Assembly (NCBI GenBank): GCA_024763135.1 | Contig: JANTGD010000224.1 | Coordinates: forward strand, 1 to 6,209 | Length of the DNA stretch: 6,209 nt | From: Thiotrichales bacterium | GTDB lineage: Bacteria > Pseudomonadota > Gammaproteobacteria > UWMA-0217 | Direction: 5' to 3' | In this document: piece by piece, positions 1 to 3,462 of the stretch | Layout of the letters: every line of letters begins with the position of its first letter | Position numbering within the stretch: position 1 is the stretch's first letter | Made by a program: the position numbers and the translations under genes | The notes under the pieces: model-generated | Database searches by the model: none | Seen by the model: the letters and a program-made list of their open reading frames with translations, nothing else | Told to the model about the DNA's origin: nothing

Positions 1-91
1 CCGTGCGCATGGTTTCGACAAAATCCAGGTTGTTTTCCTGCCCCCGGCTCAGGCCCGCATCACGGTCGGCGCGCCAAGTGTGTTCAGACAT
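1..91 (-). CDS. Unidentified phage protein, N-terminal fragment
   Basis: This is the 5' end of a leftward gene that leaves the window after 30 codons. The protein begins MSEHTWRADRDAGLSRGQEN. The start is chosen because ATGTCTGA overlaps the stop of the upstream P-like gene by 8 nt, the tight coupling seen elsewhere in this operon, and a GGGA lies about 10 nt upstream. I do not recognise the family from so short a piece. Its place directly after the O-like and P-like genes suggests another replication or nin-region protein, but that is inference from position only. Confidence 0.6.
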   Translation of the reverse strand, partial: MSEHTWRADRDAGLSRGQENNLDFVETMRT

Positions 92-551
92 AGATTTTCA
101 TCCCGTGTACTTGCTGCCATGGATTGGTGCGGCTCAGGCGCCTCAGTGCGGCCCTCATGCCCTCAATCGCCATGCCCGCCAGCACTGGGTTAGCCTTTGG
201 CTTTGGCAGGGCTTTGAAGGCGCGATGACAGGCCGCAGCACTGCCGCCCTTACAGGCCCGGCGAAAGGCAGCGATGGACGGCGGCCAATCAAGCTCCGTT
301 CGGCAGGCCGCCAACCCGCGTTTGATTTCTTTCGCTGACACGCCAGCCAAACCAAGACCCCACTCCTCCTTGGCCAGATCAACGTCCCGCTCAGTCTGAA
401 ACTGCCGGGTCCAGCGGTTCACATAAATCGCCTTCAACTTGGCGAACAGCAGGGAAACCCAAGACCGTGGCAGCGGCTGCTTCTGCGTCACGGTCGATTT
501 TTTCGGCGATATCGGCCCGGCGGCCGACAGGTGATGATTGACGTGTTTCAT
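84..551 (-). CDS. Lambda P-like replication protein (helicase loader)
   Basis: A 155-residue protein whose residues 31-102 align by eye with the core of lambda P: a hydrophobic LLFAKLKAIY helix (34-43), WTRQF (47-51), an acidic helix ending in EEWGLGLAGV (62-71), then IKRGL and a WPPSIAAFRRAC segment (89-100), matching the PxPSPGQFVAWCR part of lambda P. Proteins of this family bind host DnaB and bring it to the O-bound origin. The ATG at 551 has GGGAG 7 nt upstream. It overlaps the O-like gene by 161 nt in another frame, yet the start is needed because the conserved LLFAKLKAIY helix is encoded inside the overlap. The C-terminus (from about residue 103) is Ala/Lys/Arg-rich and unrecognised. 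An unrelated DnaC-type loader is less likely because there is no Walker A motif. Confidence 0.75.
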   Translation of the reverse strand: MKHVNHHLSAAGPISPKKSTVTQKQPLPRSWVSLLFAKLKAIYVNRWTRQFQTERDVDLAKEEWGLGLAGVSAKEIKRGLAACRTELDWPPSIAAFRRACKGGSAAACHRAFKALPKPKANPVLAGMAIEGMRAALRRLSRTNPWQQVHGMKIYV

Positions 552-1191
552 GGCTTCGCTCCCAGGTGCGCACAGCAGCCTTCCAATCCTTCATGGGGTT
601 CTTGCCAACTCTCCAGCCGTTGGCGGTGTAGTGGTCTGCGAATTGTTGCGGGTTGACGTTGTTGCCACGCTCACGGCAGTAAGCGGCAACCTGATCGACG
701 GTGGGTTTTACAAAACGGGGAGAGGCTTTCTTTTTTTTATTATTTTTTTCTTTTATATCTTCTCTTCTCTTCTCTTCTCTGGTTACGGTATTTGTAACGG
801 TGTCAGCGTTACAGTCATCGTTACCAATTGATGATTTTTCCGTAACTTTTGCCCGATGCCTGGCTACCCGGCGGTTTGTAACTGCCCGTTCCTTGGCACT
901 TTTCCCGTTGTGGTAGTCGAAATTATTGAAAACTACGCTTGCATCATTCATTGAGCACCAACCAACGGATACCAGCGCATCGGTGAAACCTGTTACGTTT
1001 GCCTTACGGTCTATCGCGGTTTTTGTAACGCCGACAGCGTTACCATTTGTTAACTGCTGATCTGCCCAGACCCACAACCGCACCAAAACGCCCATCACGT
1101 GATCCGGGTCAATACCCAGGATTTCAGCCATCGCAAAGACTTCTGGCTTTTCCGGCGTAGTGTGTTCGATCTTTATCCAATCGCCCGCCAT
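391..1191 (-). CDS. O-like phage replication initiator / replisome organizer
   Basis: A 266-residue protein. The N-terminal domain (about 1-95) has the pattern WIKIEHTTPEKPEVF...VMGVLVRLWVWADQQ...VGWC...FDYHNGKSAK, which I recognise from phage replication proteins with a predicted winged-helix DNA-binding domain. A charged Lys/Arg/Glu linker follows (138-157). The C-terminal domain (161-212) contains FADHYTANGWRVGKNPMKDW, typical of replisome organizers that contact the loader. The start at 1191 was chosen over an upstream in-frame ATG (1260) because it has AGGTG 5 nt upstream and falls 4 nt after the zinc-finger gene's stop. The P-like gene overlaps its last 161 nt. The coding sequence contains the likely origin: repeated Val-Thr codons (GTAACG/GTTACC) form iterons. 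The linker is written in nearly pure purines and includes a pentanucleotide repeat and an A8G run. Confidence 0.85.
   Translation of the reverse strand: MAGDWIKIEHTTPEKPEVFAMAEILGIDPDHVMGVLVRLWVWADQQLTNGNAVGVTKTAIDRKANVTGFTDALVSVGWCSMNDASVVFNNFDYHNGKSAKERAVTNRRVARHRAKVTEKSSIGNDDCNADTVTNTVTREEKRREDIKEKNNKKKKASPRFVKPTVDQVAAYCRERGNNVNPQQFADHYTANGWRVGKNPMKDWKAAVRTWERSHETRQSSPVGRRADIAEKIDRDAEAAAATVLGFPAVRQVEGDLCEPLDPAVSD
758..780. repeat. Pentanucleotide tandem repeat TCTTC, about 4.6 copies
   Basis: Four perfect TCTTC units (758-777) plus TCT. On the coding (minus) strand the tract is all A and G and encodes the Glu/Lys/Arg linker of the O-like protein. Because the unit is not a multiple of three, gain or loss of one unit would shift the frame. 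Confidence 0.85.
781..846. repeat. Iteron cluster 1 (GTAAC/GTTAC)
   Basis: Five GTAAC or GTTAC cores sit at 782-786, 794-798, 808-812, 820-824 and 842-846. The first four are centred 12, 14 and 12 bp apart, close to one helical turn. The core is a perfect inverted repeat, TGTAACG-N7-CGTTACA (793-813). A further GTAAC is at 878-882. The repeats are read in the O-like gene as Val-Thr pairs. Confidence 0.6.
992..1054. repeat. Iteron cluster 2 (GTAAC/GTTAC)
   Basis: GTTAC at 992-996 is followed by TGTAACG-N7-CGTTACC (1024-1044), which matches the inverted repeat of cluster 1 in both arms except the last base and has the same 7-bp spacer. A GTTAAC palindrome at 1049-1054 ends the cluster. The recurrence of arm, spacing and spacer ending (CAG) 231 bp away argues against chance. 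Confidence 0.5.
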
Positions 1192-1195
1192 GTCA

Positions 1196-1408
1196 TCACC
1201 TATGCAGGTTGTCCCACCGCTCTTTGTCGCGGGCGCAGGCAAAACATAGCGGCAGCCCAAGCTTCACCCGGCCCGGCTCTATGCAGCCACCGCATTCGCG
1301 GCACTCCGTCACCGGCTCATCGGAGTACACGCAGGCATCGCGGGCCGCTTTGATAGCTGCCTCGGTGGTTGCGTCGATGTTTCTCTGTGCGCGGTCCACG
1401 TCATCCAT
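1196..1408 (-). CDS. TraR/DksA-type C4 zinc-finger protein
   Basis: A 70-residue protein with an N-terminal helix starting MDDVDRAQ and a four-cysteine zinc finger C36-R-E-C39 ... C55-F-A-C58 carrying the family pattern of Cys pair, I-P-x-R-stretch, Cys pair (ECGGCIEPGR, LPLCFACARDKE). TraR/DksA-type proteins bind RNA polymerase through the secondary channel and change promoter kinetics without binding DNA; whether this short phage form does so is inferred. The ATG at 1408 is preferred because ATGGATGA overlaps the CII-like stop by 8 nt and MDDVDRAQ fits the family start; a GTG at 1417 would add three residues. The gene ends 4 nt before the O-like start, so it lies in the leftward replication operon. 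Confidence 0.8.
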   Translation of the reverse strand: MDDVDRAQRNIDATTEAAIKAARDACVYSDEPVTECRECGGCIEPGRVKLGLPLCFACARDKERWDNLHR

Positions 1409-1547
1409 GATGGCCACCCACGGAGCGCAGGTTTGAGCGTTGCGATTCGGCCTCGGTCAAGGCGTTGATGCGGGCGGCCATGGCTGGCACGCCCCCGGCG
1501 AAGTCATGGGCGGTGTCGTAAATTGCCCGGTCTAATCTGTCGGCCAT
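1401..1547 (-). CDS. Short CII-like (Phage_CP76/YmfL-type) protein, probably truncated
   Basis: A 48-residue product. Residues 5-27 (LDRAIYDTAHDFAGGVPAMAARI) resemble the first helices of phage CII-like regulators of the CP76 type, in which IxDTVHDxxGGxxALAxxM is followed by a recognition helix (TLxNKxNP) and a regulatory C-terminal part. Here the similarity ends after ARI, and 21 unrelated residues lead to the stop, so the recognition helix is missing. The ATG at 1547 has an AAGGAGAG SD about 8 nt upstream. Its place, after the terminator that follows cro and before the O-like gene, is that of lambda cII. It may be a decayed gene, or a translated leader coupled to the zinc-finger gene by the 8-nt overlap. 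The family assignment is from memory of the motif. Confidence 0.55.
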   Translation of the reverse strand: MADRLDRAIYDTAHDFAGGVPAMAARINALTEAESQRSNLRSVGGHHG

Positions 1548-1611
1548 TGTGGTTGCTCTCCTTCGGTCCACGTTTTTCTTTCCCTATCCAGGTTCTAAGG
1601 TGTAGACGTGC

Positions 1612-1635
1612 AAAAAGAAGCCCGCCGAGGCGGGC
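1612..1635 (-). terminator. Intrinsic terminator between cro and the CII-like gene (tR1 position)
   Basis: Read leftward, GCCCGCC-TC-GGCGGGC (1635-1620) is a perfect 7-bp inverted repeat followed directly by TTCTTTTT (1619-1612). It lies 57 bp beyond the cro stop and before the CII-like start, the same position as lambda tR1. If functional, expression of O-like and P-like depends on read-through or antitermination. Confidence 0.85.
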
Positions 1636-1692
1636 AAACACCAAAGGAGACAGGGGATGCAGCGATGCTGGGGATTGATGAAGCGGAAACCA

Positions 1693-1905
1693 TTAAGCCG
1701 CCTCGCCCTTCCCTTGCGTGTAAATATCGTCCAGAGACAAGCGCGGGTCGGCCTCTACCAGCTTTAGCGCCAAGGCAGGGGAAGGCTTCTTCCCCCGCCA
1801 CCCGGTAGCGCACTGATGCAGATATCGAGGGTCTGCGCCAACCTTATTACCAAGGTCGCGCAAAGCTTTGAAGCCGCCTTCTTTGTAGATGTCATGTAGA
1901 TTCAT
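1693..1905 (-). CDS. cro: Cro-like repressor (YdaS-type HTH)
   Basis: A 70-residue protein with a helix-turn-helix at about residues 12-35: FKALRDLGNKVGADPRYL then HQCATGW, followed by the basic KKPSP turn and ALALKLVEADPRLSLDDIY. This is the pattern of YdaS/Cro-type phage regulators. It is the first gene of the leftward operon and diverges from the rightward genes. The ATG at 1905 has no SD; instead the predicted -10 box ends 7 nt before it, so the transcript probably starts at or within a base of the ATG (leaderless). It presumably binds the 13-bp palindromes in the control region and represses both early promoters. It could instead be the maintenance repressor, but size and position favour Cro. 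Confidence 0.75.
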   Translation of the reverse strand: MNLHDIYKEGGFKALRDLGNKVGADPRYLHQCATGWRGKKPSPALALKLVEADPRLSLDDIYTQGKGEAA

Positions 1906-1912
1906 GCCGCAA

Positions 1913-1941
1913 ATGATAGCTGCTAGCTACGCTCTTTGCAA
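1913..1941 (-). promoter_or_regulatory. Leftward cro promoter (pR-like)
   Basis: Read leftward: -35 TTGCAA (1941-1936), a 17-bp spacer, and -10 TATCAT (1918-1913). The -10 ends 7 nt before the cro ATG. A palindromic operator fills most of the spacer and enters the -10 by 2 bp, so a bound repressor would block RNA polymerase. Confidence 0.7.
1917..1929. promoter_or_regulatory. Operator site 1 (TAGC-N5-GCTA)
   Basis: TAGCTGCTAGCTA matches the perfect 13-bp palindrome at 2146-2158 at 12 of 13 positions. It covers the spacer and the upstream edge of the -10 of the cro promoter. Confidence 0.65.
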
Positions 1942-1953
1942 GCAAATAGCCAA

Positions 1954-1982
1954 TTTCCACTTTAATAGCGAATGGCTACGAT
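1954..1982 (+). promoter_or_regulatory. Possible rightward promoter (pRM-like)
   Basis: TTTCCA (1954-1959), 17-bp spacer, TACGAT (1977-1982); each box matches consensus at 4 of 6. An operator overlaps the -10 by 2 bp, the same geometry as at the cro promoter. An ATG follows 7 nt after the -10, so its transcript would also be leaderless, as lambda cI is from pRM. Confidence 0.4.
1966..1978. promoter_or_regulatory. Operator site 2 (TAGC-N5-GCTA)
   Basis: TAGCGAATGGCTA keeps both 4-bp arms of the palindrome with a different 5-bp centre. A weaker half-site (TAGC at 1947-1950) lies 19 bp to the left and may be an intermediate operator. Confidence 0.5.
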
Positions 1983-2082
1983 CAAAATCATGAGATGCGA
2001 AGATAAAAAACGTAACCGGCGCGAAAACTTGCTCAGGCTGCATGAGCGATTTTCGTTAGAAAAACCCCTTTTATGGCAGAAC

Positions 2083-2113
2083 GCCGCGCCTGACAACGGT
2101 GCGGCTTTTTTTT
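2083..2113 (+). terminator. Rightward intrinsic terminator upstream of the pL-like promoter
   Basis: GCCGCGCC (2083-2090), a 7-nt loop, GGTGCGGC (2098-2105) and eight T (2106-2113). The stem has 8 pairs including one G-U. It lies only 25 bp before a strong rightward promoter, so it must end a different transcript that starts to its left. Confidence 0.85.
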
Positions 2114-2124
2114 GTCAAAAAAGT

Positions 2125-2137
2125 CAGCTACTAGCTA
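2125..2137. promoter_or_regulatory. Operator site 3 (TAGC-N5-GCTA)
   Basis: CAGCTACTAGCTA differs from the perfect palindrome at its first base only. It abuts the -35 box of the rightward promoter, and its centre is 21 bp (two turns) from operator 4, which suits cooperative binding. Confidence 0.65.
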
Positions 2138-2166
2138 TTGACAGGTAGCTACTAGCTAACTATTAT
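2138..2166 (+). promoter_or_regulatory. Strong rightward early promoter (pL-like)
   Basis: TTGACA (2138-2143), a 17-bp spacer and TATTAT (2161-2166): a consensus -35, ideal spacing and a 5-of-6 -10. Transcription should start near 2173, giving a leader of about 47 nt before the GTG at 2220. Operators lie directly upstream of the -35 and inside the spacer, so the promoter is tightly repressible. Confidence 0.85.
2146..2158. promoter_or_regulatory. Operator site 4, perfect palindrome
   Basis: TAGCTACTAGCTA is a perfect 13-bp palindrome around a central base, two TAGCTA units separated by C. It lies wholly in the spacer of the rightward promoter and is the best copy of the site. Confidence 0.7.
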
Positions 2167-2219
2167 TCTCCACAACAAGCGAAAAACGACTGAGATCAAA
2201 ACACTCAAAGGAGTAGCAC

Positions 2220-2462
2220 GTGAGCAACATCAAACACGCGAATCTGGGGAATCGGCTGCGCAGTGCGCGCCGCAGGAAAGGCATGACACAAGAGCAATTG
2301 GCTTTGCAATCGGGCACCAGCCAGACCGTGATTCAGAAAATCGAAAACGGCAAGAGCCTGCGTCCGCGCAAAATAAATGAAATCGCCAAGGTGTTGGACG
2401 TAAATCCGGCATGGTTGCAGTTCGGCGCACCGCATGCGGACCGGGAAATGCCGGCAACATAA
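2220..2462 (+). CDS. Short XRE-family HTH regulator, P22 C2-like
   Basis: An 80-residue protein. Residues 9-69 form an XRE helix-turn-helix domain: LGNRLRSARRRKGMTQEQLA, then SGTSQTVIQKIENG with the basic KSLRPRK segment and NPAWLQFG. This is the DNA-binding half of P22 C2-type repressors, where NPxWLxFG normally leads into a linker and an S24 self-cleavage/dimerisation domain. Here only 11 residues follow, so there is no peptidase domain and RecA-induced cleavage is unlikely. The start is GTG at 2220, with AAAGGAG (2207-2213) 6 nt upstream. It is the first gene under the strong rightward promoter, so it would be made early and could feed back on the operators. It may be a small Cro-like or accessory repressor, or a truncated CI. 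Confidence 0.8.
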   Translation: MSNIKHANLGNRLRSARRRKGMTQEQLALQSGTSQTVIQKIENGKSLRPRKINEIAKVLDVNPAWLQFGAPHADREMPAT

Positions 2463-2494
2463 CCAGAACTCCGGGTAGGGCTAGGGGTGCAAGG

Positions 2495-2614
2495 ATGCGG
2501 GCCAGTTGGCTAACGGCAGACGAACAAACGACCCCCGAGCTGGTGCAAGGCCGGCCCCGATTTTTTACCAGAGGAAGACGATATGAAAAATCCGAGCTGC
2601 GACACATTGGATAA
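2495..2614 (+). CDS. Possible small protein, unknown
   Basis: A 39-codon frame starting MRASWLTADEQTTPELVQGR and ending in basic residues. A G-rich AGGGG lies about 7 nt before the ATG. It overlaps the next, better supported gene by 32 nt. No family recognised. It is the only candidate gene in the 120 nt between the HTH gene and the next start, and it may be chance. Confidence 0.3.
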   Translation: MRASWLTADEQTTPELVQGRPRFFTRGRRYEKSELRHIG

Positions 2615-2768
2615 AATGCTGCACATCTGGCGCAGCCACCGTCGACTCCACCTCCGCGAAGAGGTGCGCGACACCTGGCGGGGCATCCACAACCTGCGCG
2701 GCGCGGCGCCTTCCGTTATCACCACGGATGGCCGTCGCTACTACCCAGGCACCACCGGGGACTCTTAG
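2583..2768 (+). CDS. Small hypothetical phage protein
   Basis: A 61-residue basic protein (MKNPSCDTLDKMLHIWRSHR...), with an N-terminal predicted helical part rich in Arg and His and a C-terminal stretch VITTDGRRYYPG that may be a short beta hairpin. The ATG has AGAGGAAG 5 nt upstream, a strong SD, which is the main support. It has no transmembrane segment or cysteine pair. No family recognised. It is an early gene between the HTH regulator and the exonuclease. Confidence 0.6.
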   Translation: MKNPSCDTLDKMLHIWRSHRRLHLREEVRDTWRGIHNLRGAAPSVITTDGRRYYPGTTGDS

Positions 2769-2770
2769 CC

Positions 2771-2914
2771 ATGGAAGACATTATTATCTTGCTTGCCTGG
2801 CTGGCTGCGCTACTTGCGGTACTTTCCCTGGCTGGCGCCATCAGCGATGGCCTACCACTGATATGGAAGCGACGACATGAAAGGTTTCAATCGAGCCGTG
2901 CGCCGCGCCGTTGA
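2771..2914 (+). CDS. Small single-span membrane protein, unknown
   Basis: A 47-residue protein starting MEDIIILLAWLAALLAVLSL. Residues 4-24 are an uninterrupted hydrophobic span, followed by SDGLPLIW and a basic tail (KRRHERF...RAPRR), so a topology with the N-terminus outside and the tail in the cytoplasm is expected. The ATG lies 2 nt after the preceding stop, and a GGGGA 9 nt upstream is a weak SD. The 3' end overlaps the next gene by 38 nt. Such small early membrane proteins in phages are often superinfection-exclusion or host-modifying factors; nothing here shows which. Confidence 0.55.
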   Translation: MEDIIILLAWLAALLAVLSLAGAISDGLPLIWKRRHERFQSSRAPRR

Positions 2915-3086
2915 GCTGGCGAAGCGCACCCACCACGACCAGCACCTACTGGAAGATCGAGGACGTTTGATCACGGTTGACGGAACGCACTTGACCCGTG
3001 CCAACGGCCACTACATTGGCGTAGCCCTTAGCGAAGGCGTCTGGATCGACGCCGCACCGGGAGAACTGCACGGAAGCATCTGCTGA
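2877..3086 (+). CDS. Small hypothetical phage protein
   Basis: A 69-residue protein. A basic N-terminal helix (MKGFNRAVRRAVELAKRTHH) leads into predicted beta strands: GRLITVDGTHLTRANGHYIG and GVWIDAAPGELHGSIC. No signal peptide or membrane span. GGAAG lies 7 nt before the ATG, inside the end of the membrane-protein gene, with which it overlaps by 38 nt. No family recognised; the gene is supported by the SD, gene packing and regular predicted secondary structure. Confidence 0.6.
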   Translation: MKGFNRAVRRAVELAKRTHHDQHLLEDRGRLITVDGTHLTRANGHYIGVALSEGVWIDAAPGELHGSIC

Positions 3087-3118
3087 CTGGCCAATCAAAT
3101 AACCGGAGGATGCGACGC

Positions 3119-3247
3119 ATGTTTGACCCAGAACAAATGAAGGACAACGACGAGCGGAAAGCGCCGGATGGCTTGTGGCTAATGCTGACTGTTGCGGCGG
3201 TTGTCATCCTTGCTCCGCTGCTTTTCTCACTGTGGCTTCTCCCATGA
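3119..3247 (+). CDS. Small single-span membrane protein, unknown
   Basis: A 42-residue protein with a charged N-terminus (MFDPEQMKDNDERKAPDG) and a hydrophobic segment from residue 19 to the end (LWLMLTVAAVVILAPLLF...). The ATG has a near-perfect SD, CGGAGGA, 8 nt upstream. Its stop overlaps the next start as ATGA, indicating translational coupling. It is the second tiny membrane protein in this operon. No family recognised; exclusion, lysis-related or host-takeover roles cannot be told apart from sequence. Confidence 0.65.
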   Translation: MFDPEQMKDNDERKAPDGLWLMLTVAAVVILAPLLFSLWLLP

Positions 3248-3462
3248 AAAAGTTCGCCGTTGAAATGGAAGAAGGCAAGAACGGTGCTTGGAATTGGGAA
3301 ATCAAAGACCCACGCGGAACCGTGATTGCATGGGGCGCCAGGGTTGGCAAGAAAGCAGATGTGCTGGCCCATCTGAAAAAAGCCTTAGACCGGTACAACT
3401 CGAATGGATCCTCGACCACGTGGCGCGGGTATCAATCAAAGAAAGATGTGGAGGCTGCATAA
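3244..3462 (+). CDS. Small hypothetical phage protein upstream of the exonuclease
   Basis: A 72-residue protein beginning MKKFAVEMEEGKNGAWNWEI, with alternating strands (FAVEMEE, WNWEIKD, TVIAWGARV) followed by an amphipathic helix (KKADVLAHLKKALDRY). The start at 3244 is preferred over in-frame GTG codons upstream because of the ATGA overlap with the preceding gene and because the family-like fold begins here. The stop is immediately followed by the exonuclease ATG (TAAATG). The position suggests a partner or inhibitor in recombination, such as a Gam-like role, but there is no sequence evidence for this. Confidence 0.65.
   Translation: MKKFAVEMEEGKNGAWNWEIKDPRGTVIAWGARVGKKADVLAHLKKALDRYNSNGSSTTWRGYQSKKDVEAA

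Larger units (their letters stand above)
725..1054. other. Putative lambda-type replication origin inside the O-like gene
   Basis: Two clusters of GTAAC/GTTAC motifs (782-882 and 992-1054) lie beside a 56-bp tract (725-780) that is almost all pyrimidine on the plus strand and rich in T. Lambda ori has the same parts: iterons for O inside the O gene, next to an AT-rich segment with strong strand purine bias where unwinding starts. The assignment rests on this layout and on the O-like gene around it; binding is inferred. Confidence 0.6.
1990..2148 (+). pseudogene. Possible remnant of a cI-type repressor gene
   Basis: A 52-codon open frame starts at the ATG 7 nt after the putative pRM -10. The first 24 residues (MRCEDKKRNRRENLLRLHER, then FSLE) are strongly basic and resemble the start of some phage repressors (RRxNLxxLxxRF). 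From residue 32 the frame runs through the terminator hairpin and T-run, and it ends inside operator 4, so that part cannot be an evolved protein. The position is where lambda-type phages carry cI, divergent from cro and upstream of the next early promoter. I read it as the 5' end of a deleted repressor joined to sequence before its terminator. It might equally be a chance frame in a short untranslated RNA. Confidence 0.35.
1906..2219. promoter_or_regulatory. Divergent immunity control region
   Basis: This 314-nt stretch separates the leftward and rightward operons. It contains, left to right, a leftward promoter with one operator, a weaker rightward promoter with one operator, a short open frame, a rightward intrinsic terminator, and a strong rightward promoter with two operators and an SD. 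The order is that of lambda OR-cI-OL with most of cI absent. Confidence 0.75.

Noticed and set aside
538..916. Plus-strand frames with Phe/Ser-rich hydrophobic stretches
   Set aside because: They are the reverse reading of the purine-rich O-like linker, which makes runs of Phe, Ser and Leu; not real membrane proteins.
1636..1770. Small plus-strand frame with GGAG before ATG, antisense to the end of cro (OOP-like position)
   Set aside because: About 35 codons, no protein-like character and no promoter to its left; the GGAG is probably chance.
1930..1938. CGCTCTTTG, resembling a boxA antitermination element
   Set aside because: It reads rightward but lies upstream of every rightward promoter I can find, and it coincides with the -35 side of the cro promoter. 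No paired boxB hairpin is visible.
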